This document shows, one piece after another, positions 38,104 to 44,940 of a DNA stretch of 44,940 nt. The DNA comes from Trichodesmium erythraeum GBRTRLIN201 (GTDB taxonomy: Bacteria > Cyanobacteriota > Cyanobacteriia > Cyanobacteriales > Microcoleaceae): NCBI GenBank assembly GCA_018457135.1, contig JAGGDU010000066.1, forward strand, positions 1-44,940. Reading direction: 5' to 3'. Under the pieces are notes generated by a model. The model was not told where the DNA came from. It did no database searches and saw only the letters and a list, made by a program, of their open reading frames with translations. The number at the start of each line of letters is the position of its first letter. The stretch's first letter is position 1. A program made the translations under genes and the position numbers.

Positions 38104-39591
38104 CTATTGATTAGCTAAGCCATCAATAATTTGTGTCAAACTATCAATTTTATTTTTAGTTGCATTCATTTCATTAATATATTTCTGTAAATTTGTAGCA
38201 ATAACACTTAAATGAGAATTATTAAGATTAGCTTGGGTGCTTATACTTTGATTTATTTGATCTCCTAAATATTTAATCCCCTCACCAATACCATCTGTAG
38301 AATTATTGAAGGTATCTACTAACATTTTGATTTGAATTTGTACTTCCTCTAGATTATCCGCTTTAGATACTACTCTTCTTTGTAAAGTATCCAAAGTACC
38401 GACAGCTAAATGGAAACTTTGTGATGCTTCCTGTAGTTGCCTAATCACCTCAGAAAAAGATTTTTGATTACTTTGATGAGATTCTAATATTCTTAATGAA
38501 GTTTGATTATTATTACTAATTTGTTCTCCAAACCTAGCTAGTCTTTTACTATATCCTTGTAGTTCAATTACTACTATTTCAATTGCTTGAACAGCAGCAG
38601 CTAGAGTTGAAGTTGACTGAGAAAAATTACTTTGAATATTAGCTAATTCCGTTGTAGAATTAGCTAAACTTTGGGGAAACTGACTATGTTCAAATATTTG
38701 TGCGACCTCTAGAAATTTATCGGAAGCTATCTGAAAATCCTGAGAACTGTTAGCAATAGTAGCAGCAGCTTCTCCTAATCTTACAAAAGTCTGTTCTGCT
38801 AATTTATTTGCAGTAGCATTAGCATTATAAATTTCTTGAATTTTATCTTGTAGAGCTGACTCTACTCCTACTCTAACTGTTTGACCAAATGTTGTTAAAA
38901 ATTCTTCAAAAGAATAGGCAATAGTTTTTACTACTTTGTCAAGCTGAGTTTGACCTTGGATAGTTTGTAAGTAAATATTATCTAAATAATCTTCTAGTAA
39001 ACTGATTAGTCTAGTTTTTGCCAAACTAGCATTAAAAATTAAATTAATTAATGTAACTAGAGCACTAAATAATATTGCTACTAAACTCGTAACGAAAGCA
39101 ATTCCCATACCTTTTAAAGGTACTTCTAATTCCTTCAGTAAACTACTAACATCCGTAGCATTAGTATCACTAATTGTTTGGCTCAGAGATGTTAAATTAA
39201 TGGTAATACCAGCAAAAGTACCTAATAATCCAAAAGATACAAGTAGATTCGGTAAAATTCTACAAAAATATTCAACTTGCCTTAAAGAAACTAATCCTAA
39301 TAATCGCTGTCTACTATAAACTTGGTCTATTAATGCTCCTGTATTAACTTGCTCTAGTTTACTACTAGCATCAGCAAATCTCTCCTCTAAATACTTGATA
39401 AATTTAGGCTTATTATTTACTAACTGCTGACTAATAAGTCTCTTAACTTTATCTTCCTGATTTGCTAAGTCAAAATAAAGTACCATCCTGAGTAAGATAG
39501 CTACAAAAGATGGTATGATTACTAAAATAATTATTAGAGGTATTAAATAAGATGGTATTAGTGGCATAGTAGAATTTTTTATGGTAAGCAT
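38104..39591 (-). CDS. ZorA/MotA/TolQ/ExbB-like proton-channel protein with long coiled-coil tail
   Basis: 495 residues. Transmembrane helices are at about 13-37, 112-135 and 160-187; the last two carry the MotA/TolQ/ExbB patterns PNLLVSFGLLGTFAGITINL and GMGIAFVTSLVAILFSALVT. Residues 190-495 form a long helical, Gln/Ser/Asn-rich tail (heptad-like: ATIANSSQDFQIASDKFLE), as in ZorA, where the tail projects into the cytoplasm. An internal ATG at 39567 is an alternative start. Downstream on the same strand comes the ZorB-like gene. In Zorya defence this pair senses phage entry and signals to ZorC/D, ZorE or other effectors; none is visible within several kb, so defence is unproven. Confidence 0.85.
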   Translation of the reverse strand: MLTIKNSTMPLIPSYLIPLIIILVIIPSFVAILLRMVLYFDLANQEDKVKRLISQQLVNNKPKFIKYLEERFADASSKLEQVNTGALIDQVYSRQRLLGLVSLRQVEYFCRILPNLLVSFGLLGTFAGITINLTSLSQTISDTNATDVSSLLKELEVPLKGMGIAFVTSLVAILFSALVTLINLIFNASLAKTRLISLLEDYLDNIYLQTIQGQTQLDKVVKTIAYSFEEFLTTFGQTVRVGVESALQDKIQEIYNANATANKLAEQTFVRLGEAAATIANSSQDFQIASDKFLEVAQIFEHSQFPQSLANSTTELANIQSNFSQSTSTLAAAVQAIEIVVIELQGYSKRLARFGEQISNNNQTSLRILESHQSNQKSFSEVIRQLQEASQSFHLAVGTLDTLQRRVVSKADNLEEVQIQIKMLVDTFNNSTDGIGEGIKYLGDQINQSISTQANLNNSHLSVIATNLQKYINEMNATKNKIDSLTQIIDGLANQ

Positions 39592-39794
39592 TCGGCAGAT
39601 ATGATCAGCTATTGCTTTTGGCGTGGGATTAAAGCATGATTAATTGATCATTAAATCTTAGTTCCCTATTCCCTAATTAAGAATTTTATTTAATATCTAA
39701 AGGGGTATTGAAACCAGAGATGAAAACAAAATGACTAAAAAATCAGGGTTACAGTGGGACTAATGAAAGTCCCTGGTATTTGACTAACTATCAT

Positions 39795-40088
39795 CTAATT
39801 TTCTTCCCAATAACCAAAGATTTCCTCATAATAAGATAATATTTGGTTAACTTTTTCACGAATAGCATCCTCAGCATCTTCAGCATACTCTAACCATAAT
39901 CCTCCTACTTGGCTTTTGTTGTAGTCAAACAGCTCTGAGGAAGGAGGAGAAAATAAACCCACTTGTACTTTGCCTACTTGGCGTAAATGAGCCTCTAGTT
40001 CTTTATAGACTGCTAGTGAAAGTCCCTTACAGCTAATTTGATAACGTTGTTGTTTGTGTTTCCCAGTCTCCATTATAGTATTTCCCAT
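39795..40088 (-). CDS. Small conserved-looking protein, function unknown
   Basis: 97 residues; an internal ATG at 40073 (METGKHKQQRYQ) is a possible true start. The body mixes strands and helices (RYQISCKGLSLAVYKELEAH, VGKVQVGLFSPPS) and ends in a strongly acidic, aromatic helix (EEIFGYWEEN). The SCKGLSLAVYKELEAHLRQV stretch recalls small cyanobacterial proteins of unknown role. No signal peptide. It sits between the ZorA-like gene and pedR, all on the minus strand but separated by about 160-200 bp, so they may not share a transcript. Confidence 0.72.
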   Translation of the reverse strand: MGNTIMETGKHKQQRYQISCKGLSLAVYKELEAHLRQVGKVQVGLFSPPSSELFDYNKSQVGGLWLEYAEDAEDAIREKVNQILSYYEEIFGYWEEN

Positions 40089-40246
40089 TGAAGAACTATA
40101 TTAGGTCTAATCCCTAAATATCTTACCAGAATTAGTATTATTAGTATGGTAAAATGACCTAATAATAGCTATTTAAATAACTTTTGATGATAGTGAGGTA
40201 GATTGTAATACTATTCTTTATTCTCTTAACTATTAAGATATACCAA

Positions 40247-40510
40247 CTATTCAGTTAGCTGTTTGACATTACAACAATTAATATTATTGAAGCATACTTT
40301 ACCCCACTGTAAAGCCCAGCGTACAAGTTCTACTCGATTATGAGTTGAAGTCTTACTGAGAATATTACTGATATGGTTGTCTACTGTTCGCTTGCTAATT
40401 TCTAGCCGAGAGGCTATTTTTTCATTGGTCAACCCATCTGCTACTAGTTCTATAACTTGTAGCTCCCTCTCAGAAAGAGACGTATGGGTTTTAGACTTGC
40501 AACGAGTCAT
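40247..40510 (-). CDS. pedR: PedR-type single-domain LuxR regulator
   Basis: 87 residues, just a GerE/LuxR helix-turn-helix plus a Cys-bearing tail. LSERELQVIELVADGLTNEK, IASRLEISKRTVDNHISNIL and ELVRWALQWGKVC are diagnostic of PedR, the small cyanobacterial regulator that links photosynthetic electron flow to gene expression through thioredoxin. Cys73, Cys79 and Cys80 lie in the tail (GKVCFNNINCC); Cys near position 80 is the reported redox switch in this family. DNA-binding residues appear intact. It has no receiver domain and so is controlled by redox state rather than phosphorylation. Confidence 0.93.
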   Translation of the reverse strand: MTRCKSKTHTSLSERELQVIELVADGLTNEKIASRLEISKRTVDNHISNILSKTSTHNRVELVRWALQWGKVCFNNINCCNVKQLTE

Positions 40511-40751
40511 AAATTTTTCCTATATACAGAAAGTATATTTGCTTAATTATAATTTTAGGGATATCTTGACAAAAATCACGTTAATGAAATCTATTTAAGT
40601 GCTAAAACGACAGGAAAGTCTCCAGAGAATGGAATAAATTTCTTTTTGTCATTTACATATCAATAAATTTTTGATTTTGATCACCATCAAGATCATTAGT
40701 GATTTTAAATTTTTTATTACCGATTTATATTTTTACAAGACTCAAATCAAT

Positions 40752-41735
40752 ATGACCCATCCTTATGCTATTTGCCTTGGTGAAATTTTATTTGATTGTC
40801 TAGCGGACCAAGCTGAGAAAACTTTTAATAAAGTAGAGTCTTGGACAACCTACCCTGGTGGCGCACCTGCTAACGTTGCCTGTGGTTTAGTCAATTTGGG
40901 TACAACTGCTGCCCTCATTAGTTCTGTGGGTGAGGATACAGAAGGTAAAAAACTAGTACAAATTTTACAGGAAATAGGGGTAGATACTTCAGGTATTCAG
41001 GGACATCCTTATGCACAAACACGAAAAGTATATGTTTTACGTTCTAAAACTGGGGAGCGTGAATTTGCTGGTTTTGGAAAACAGACAACAACAGAGTTTG
41101 CCGATACCTACCTCAAAGCTGAACTTCTGCCAGAATCTTTGTTTTTGAATGGTGAATTTTTAATCTTAGGAACTCTAGGACTAGCTTATCCTCAAACTAG
41201 ACAAGCTATTTATCAGGCCCTTGATTTGGCTGATCGGTATCATCTTAAGATTATGGTAGATGTCAATTGGCGTCCTTCATTTTGGCCTAATCCTGATGAT
41301 GCTAAACCACTGATACAGTCGATCTTAAAAAGATCCGATTTTGTCAAGCTTTCTCTAGAAGAAGCTGAGTGGCTATTTGACTGTACCGACCCTGCTGCAA
41401 TTACTTATAGATTAGATTCAGTAGAAGGTTTACTATTAACTGCCGGTAATCAAGGCTGCGCTTATTACTTATCAGAAAATGAAGGAAAAGTACCTGCTTT
41501 TTCAGTAGATGCTGTAGATACTACCGGTGCAGGAGATGGCTTTGTAGCAGGTTTTATACATCAATTGCGCCAATATGGTATTCGCCGTTTACAGCAACCA
41601 GGAGTAGCAAAACAAATTGTTACTTATGCTAGTGCTGTGGGGGCAATAACTACTACTAAATTAGGAGCAGTTACAGCTCAACCTACTGAATCTGAAGTAG
41701 AAGCCTTTTTAGGTAGCTATTTACCAAAAAATTAG
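40752..41735 (+). CDS. PfkB-family carbohydrate kinase (fructokinase-like)
   Basis: 327 residues from ATG 40752 (MTHPYAICLGEILFDCLAD); the frame is open to 40671, but that 27-residue extension is hydrophobic and unlike the family. Signature one is YPGGAPANVACGLVNLG near residue 37; signature two with the catalytic Asp is VDTTGAGDGFVAGFIHQL (catalytic DTTGAGD). The central lid and KIMVDVNWRPSFW match fructokinases of the ribokinase fold. It phosphorylates a sugar, most likely fructose, with ATP in the cytoplasm; substrate is by resemblance. It stands alone, divergent from pedR. Confidence 0.93.
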   Translation: MTHPYAICLGEILFDCLADQAEKTFNKVESWTTYPGGAPANVACGLVNLGTTAALISSVGEDTEGKKLVQILQEIGVDTSGIQGHPYAQTRKVYVLRSKTGEREFAGFGKQTTTEFADTYLKAELLPESLFLNGEFLILGTLGLAYPQTRQAIYQALDLADRYHLKIMVDVNWRPSFWPNPDDAKPLIQSILKRSDFVKLSLEEAEWLFDCTDPAAITYRLDSVEGLLLTAGNQGCAYYLSENEGKVPAFSVDAVDTTGAGDGFVAGFIHQLRQYGIRRLQQPGVAKQIVTYASAVGAITTTKLGAVTAQPTESEVEAFLGSYLPKN

Positions 41736-42229
41736 TTTTAAAGTTTCGCCATTAAGTAAGCTAGGCCATTTTGTGTTATTATCATTTGTGTTATGAGTAG
41801 GTAGAGCAGGAAGGTATTAAATACCCAACTACTCTAAGAGCCTGTAGTTATCTAATTAATAGGGCACTTCACCTTAAAAACTAAAGTTATGGGGTTTTGT
41901 ATTTTTGTTAGTTTCTGTATACAAAAACTTTAAACAATAAGTACCAAAAAACCAAGTTTCTTTTAGTTTTAAACTTTACCGTAGAACATAAATCTATAGG
42001 CTTTTGAAACAGATAAAATGCTTGGTAAAATGATTATCTATGAATTAAGTATTTCAGGATGTTTAATTTAAGTAGAATCAATGAACCAAGAATCCTCATT
42101 TCAGGAGAATCTCTCTAACTAAAGGCCGGAGAATATCTCAAATAGCTAACATGGAAAATATATTAATAGTTCAGTGAGACTACAAAACTATCTTAACTTT
42201 TTGTCAATTTAAATTAGGGTGAAAAAAAT
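41736..42229. other. AT-rich spacer, little recognised
   Basis: No gene. TCTTTTAGTTTTAAA near 41958 recurs from 22411. A GGGTGAAAAAA stretch precedes the next ATG as a weak ribosome site. No strong terminator after the kinase. Confidence 0.5.
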
Positions 42230-42730
42230 ATGGGAATTTTCGATGAAATTGTCGGTGCTGTCAATAATCTTAATCAAGAGGGTACTGGTGAAAAGTTCAA
42301 TATTCTTGATATAGTGAATCAACTTAGCGGAACTCAAGGAGTAGGTGCTAGCCAAATTCAAATTGTTATGCATTATGTAAGTTCAGCTTTGCAGGAAAAA
42401 CGAGAAGAGTTAGGTAATGAAGGAGTTCAAGAAATTATCAATAAATTTGCAGGCACAACTCCCAACCCCGAAGCAGTTGACTCTCTATTTTCCAGTGATA
42501 AAGTTACTGATATTCTTGGCAAGATATCTGAAACAAAAGATTTTGATTACTCAAAAATTCAGAATTTACTGCCTACTATAGTTCCGGTAATTCTAAATTT
42601 ATTCAAAACTAATAACGATACTCAAGATCCTGAACAAGCATCTAATAATTTTTTAAGTAGTTTTTTAGATGCTGGTGGAGATGTTGATATAAATAATTTG
42701 ATGGGAATAGCTAGAGGTTTCTTGAAGTAA
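42230..42730 (+). CDS. DUF937/YidB-like protein
   Basis: 166 residues, entirely helical and soluble-looking. MGIFDEIVGAVNNLNQEG at the start, GVGASQIQIVMHYVSSALQE, DSLFSSDKVTDILGKISE and the C-terminal DAGGDVDINNLMGIARGFLK match the DUF937/YidB style of repeated short helices around Gly-rich turns. The role is unknown. No signal peptide. It converges with gntK; the shared inverted repeat between them may end both transcripts. Confidence 0.8.
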   Translation: MGIFDEIVGAVNNLNQEGTGEKFNILDIVNQLSGTQGVGASQIQIVMHYVSSALQEKREELGNEGVQEIINKFAGTTPNPEAVDSLFSSDKVTDILGKISETKDFDYSKIQNLLPTIVPVILNLFKTNNDTQDPEQASNNFLSSFLDAGGDVDINNLMGIARGFLK

Positions 42731-42740
42731 AAGAAAGGTT

Positions 42741-42816
42741 TTAGTTCTTAGGTTGTAGGTGTTAGATTATATGTTAATAAAATTAACTTTTTCACCTACT
42801 ACCTAGGACTTACTAA
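42741..42816. terminator. Imperfect inverted repeat between convergent genes
   Basis: TTAGGTTGTAGGTG (42748-42761) and CACCTACTACCTAGG (42793-42807) are near complements around an AT-rich loop, with short T-runs on each side. It lies between the YidB-like and gntK genes and overlaps the gntK stop, so it may act as a bidirectional terminator. Confidence 0.45.
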
Positions 42817-43315
42817 AAGTAAGAAATTTTAGATCATATAATTTTTTCCTAATGTATTTGATAATTTCTTTTGGAGATTTTGCAGCATCTACTATTATTG
42901 CTTCTCTTGGTTCCTCAAGAATATCAAATTGACTTCTTAGCATCTCAACTTTCATAAAGTGATTTTTTCTAGCTGTTAGTCTTTGGGAAAACAAATCAAA
43001 AGACCCTTGTAAATAAACTATTTTGACATTTTTTGTGTTTGTTACAAGGTAATTACGATAAGTCTTTTTAAGAGCAGAACAGGCGAAGACAACATTTTTA
43101 TGCTCTCCTAACCATTCATTAATTGCATTTCTTATCCTTTTTAGCCAAGGAGTTCGGTCAGCATCACTTAAAGGAATTCCATTGCTCATTTTTTCTATAT
43201 TAGCTTTGGGATGAAAAAGGTCTGCATCAAAAAAATGCCAATCTAGAGATTTGGCTAGTAATTTTCCTATGGTAGATTTTCCAGCACCAGAAACTCCCAT
43301 TATGATTATAATCAT
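42803..43315 (-). CDS. gntK: Gluconokinase
   Basis: 170 residues, usual size. Walker A is MGVSGAGKSTIGKLLAKSL (GVSGAGKS 7-14), followed by the substrate-binding FFDADLFHPKANIEKMSNGI, PLSDADRTPWLKRI, VFACSALKKTYRNYL and VYLQGSFDLFSQRLTARKNH, all gluconokinase (GntK/IdnK) signatures, ending with the LRSQFDILEEPRE lid. It makes 6-phosphogluconate from gluconate with ATP, feeding the oxidative pentose phosphate route. ATG 43315 starts MIIIIMGVSG; it is divergent from the CYTH gene, 45 bp away, so they share a short promoter region. Confidence 0.97.
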   Translation of the reverse strand: MIIIIMGVSGAGKSTIGKLLAKSLDWHFFDADLFHPKANIEKMSNGIPLSDADRTPWLKRIRNAINEWLGEHKNVVFACSALKKTYRNYLVTNTKNVKIVYLQGSFDLFSQRLTARKNHFMKVEMLRSQFDILEEPREAIIVDAAKSPKEIIKYIRKKLYDLKFLTFSKS

Positions 43316-43360
43316 TATACAATATTAAATGTTAATTCTCAAGATTTCTGAAGTGTTTAA

Positions 43361-43828
43361 ATGGCAATTGAGATAGAACGCAAGTTTTTAGTTAGAGGCA
43401 ATGGATGGAAAAATCAAGCTGTTGGACAAGTCTATCGTCAAGGTTATATGTCTACAGAAGATGGTATAACATTAAGGGCAAGAGTGGTAGGGGATCAAGG
43501 TTATTTAACTATTAAAGGACCATCATTTGGTAATTCTAGAGCGGAATATGAGTATGAAATTCCTCTGGAAGATGCTGAAGAGATGTTGAATAGTTTGTGT
43601 AGTTCCGGTTTAATTGAAAAGATTAGATATAAGGTTCATCATGGTGAGCTAGTCTGGGAGGTTGATGAGTTTGTCCAAGACAATGAAGGCTTAATTGTCG
43701 CTGAAGTTGAACTTGATGATGAAAACCAAAAAGTTGAATTGCCTGAATGGATAGGAGAAGAAGTTTCTCAGGATTACAGATATTCTAATTCTAATTTATC
43801 GAAAAATCCCTGGAAAAATTGGTCTTAG
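43361..43828 (+). CDS. CYTH-domain triphosphate-tunnel metalloenzyme
   Basis: 155 residues. The CYTH signature EIERKFLV lies at 3-10, followed by the basic and acidic tunnel strands: YRQGYMSTEDGITLRARVVG, YLTIKGPS, RAEYEYEIPLEDAEEML, KIRYKVHHGELVWEVDEF and LIVAEVELDDE, ending SKNPWKNWS. These enzymes hydrolyse inorganic tripolyphosphate or related triphosphates with divalent metal. All tunnel motifs look intact. The last codons are part of a 151-bp tandem duplication downstream. Confidence 0.95.
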   Translation: MAIEIERKFLVRGNGWKNQAVGQVYRQGYMSTEDGITLRARVVGDQGYLTIKGPSFGNSRAEYEYEIPLEDAEEMLNSLCSSGLIEKIRYKVHHGELVWEVDEFVQDNEGLIVAEVELDDENQKVELPEWIGEEVSQDYRYSNSNLSKNPWKNWS

Positions 43829-44080
43829 GATTTATAGTTTTGGTAAATTGAACTATGAATTTAGAATAATATAAGAATATTTTTTTTGAGATGTTAGATG
43901 GGTAAGTATTTAGAATATATTTTTTGTCATATATTCTAATCCTAATTTATCGAAAAATCCCTGGAAAAATTGATCTTAGGATTTATAGTTTTGGTAAATT
44001 GAACTATGAATTTAGAATAATATAAGAATATTTTTTTTGAGATGTTAGATGGGTAAGTATTCAGAATATATTTTTTATCA
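43780..44080. repeat. 151-bp tandem duplication covering the CYTH 3' end
   Basis: Two copies, about 43780-43929 and 43930-44080, start TATTCTAATTCTAATTTATC and TATTCTAATCCTAATTTATC and differ at only a few positions. The first holds the last 16 codons of the CYTH gene and its stop; the second repeats those codons with TGG changed to TGA. The spacing CGAAAAATCC at 43800 and 43951 gives the exact 151-bp period. Confidence 0.93.
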
Positions 44081-44940
44081 TATCCCTAAAAATAGCAGAA
44101 ATCAATAGGTAACACAACAAAATTTTGCCTCAACTTTTTTCGTCAATTTATTGACTGTTATCAATTTCATCAGAGCTACTATGATGAAGTCATAAAAATG
44201 ATTAAAAAATGAATCTTTAACCGAAATGTGTCAATGAGATAATTCTAGGCCATCAGGCTCAAGATACCCTTCACTAATCTTAATCCTCGAGTCAGAAAAT
44301 TCACCACAGTACTTTTATGAATTGGGTCAAAAAGTGGATAAGTTGTTAAACAAGAGCTATATTGCTACACATTTAAGTATTGACAAATTATAGCTAAAAG
44401 AACTTATAGCCCACATTCTGTAATTAAAATAGTGATATAAGAAATAGTATAAAATCCGTAGCTTGCTTAAATATTTATACTATAAAAATTATCTTCATTT
44501 ACCTTGATCAGGGGTAAAAATTTCAATGAAATATTAAGGATAAATACTTACTGAATCGTTGAATCTTATTAAACACTATAATTTTAATTCTTGGGGCAGT
44601 AGAATTATTTAATTTAAATAAAACCAAAACCTTGATTTTTTTTATTAAGCTATCTTCGAGCTTCAGTTACTGAAAAAAAATTAATCTTATTAAATGAATG
44701 GCGATAGTTTTTTTAATAGATATGTTTATTGCTAGTTGATGTTCATAAATTAGAGATATATTTTCCTGAAAAATGAAATATTTTACCTAATGCAATTGAT
44801 TTGATATCTTCCAATTTTCTCGAATTTTAGAAGAAAAAATACTTGATATTTCTATTATAATACTTATATAAAAAAACAGTTTATTTATATAGCAATCCCA
44901 TATTGGTCGCAACAGATATAATAGTAAGAATAACAGATCT
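44081..44940. other. AT-rich tail, nothing firmly recognised
   Basis: Frequent stops in all frames and no ribosome sites. A short frame near 44135 (FRQFIDCYQFHQSYYDEV) may be a scrap of an old gene but I cannot assign it. No hairpin or repeat stands out. Confidence 0.5.

Overview
The window comes from a low-GC, sparsely coding cyanobacterium. Support for this: a PedR-type LuxR regulator, hemL, a fused hisIE, cobK, a carotenoid oxygenase relic, a DUF4332 protein, many HIP1 octamers (GCGATCGC) and palindromic dispersed repeats typical of filamentous cyanobacteria. Believable genes cover only about 58 percent of the bases. The rest is AT-rich spacer holding decayed genes, insertion-sequence relics and MITE-like repeats, which fits a Trichodesmium/Okeania-like genome. 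That placement is inference, not a database match.

Region 1 (1-7615) is the most interesting stretch. It is a co-directional cluster resembling a programmed-death or conflict island: a TPR-CHAT protein cut by the window edge, a coiled-coil protein ending in an effector-associated adaptor domain (EAD), a small helical protein, a caspase-family peptidase carrying the same EAD at its N-terminus, and a secreted-plus-membrane coiled-coil protein. The shared EAD suggests the coiled-coil protein recruits the caspase. The CHAT protein has its Cys, but the expected His of the H-G motif is Arg. The 3' tail of a second CHAT gene survives as a relic at 3922-3990. The layout resembles the CATRA (caspase/TPR-repeat-associated) systems described in comparative genomics, but I cannot confirm membership by profile.

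Region 2 (7616-17400) starts with a 92-bp tandem array. It then carries a DUF4332 protein, a predicted PD-(D/E)XK-fold protein, an aldo/keto reductase, a DUF3768 protein and a small beta-rich protein, followed by a transposase relic. It ends with an XRE regulator whose ATGA-overlapping ImmA/IrrE partner has four in-frame stops and a destroyed HExxH motif.

Region 3 (17400-23140) carries a succinyl-CoA synthetase-like pair that lacks the phosphohistidine and the beta-subunit glycine loop, a membrane-bound processive family-2 glycosyltransferase, and an unknown small protein.

Region 4 (23140-28440) is mostly dead DNA: an IS5-like transposase pseudogene and a carotenoid oxygenase pseudogene flank an intact BioD-like/DRTGG protein.

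Region 5 (28440-36540) is housekeeping: a SLOG-fold DprA-like protein, a MAPEG membrane protein and a YajQ protein in one short cluster, then a TPR protein, hemL, hisIE and cobK.

Region 6 (36990-44940) holds a ZorA/ZorB-like proton-channel motor pair with no visible Zorya effector beside it, a small conserved protein, pedR, a PfkB sugar kinase, a DUF937/YidB-like protein, gntK and a CYTH protein. The CYTH gene's last codons are duplicated in a 151-bp tandem repeat. No tRNA, rRNA, CRISPR array or riboswitch was recognised.
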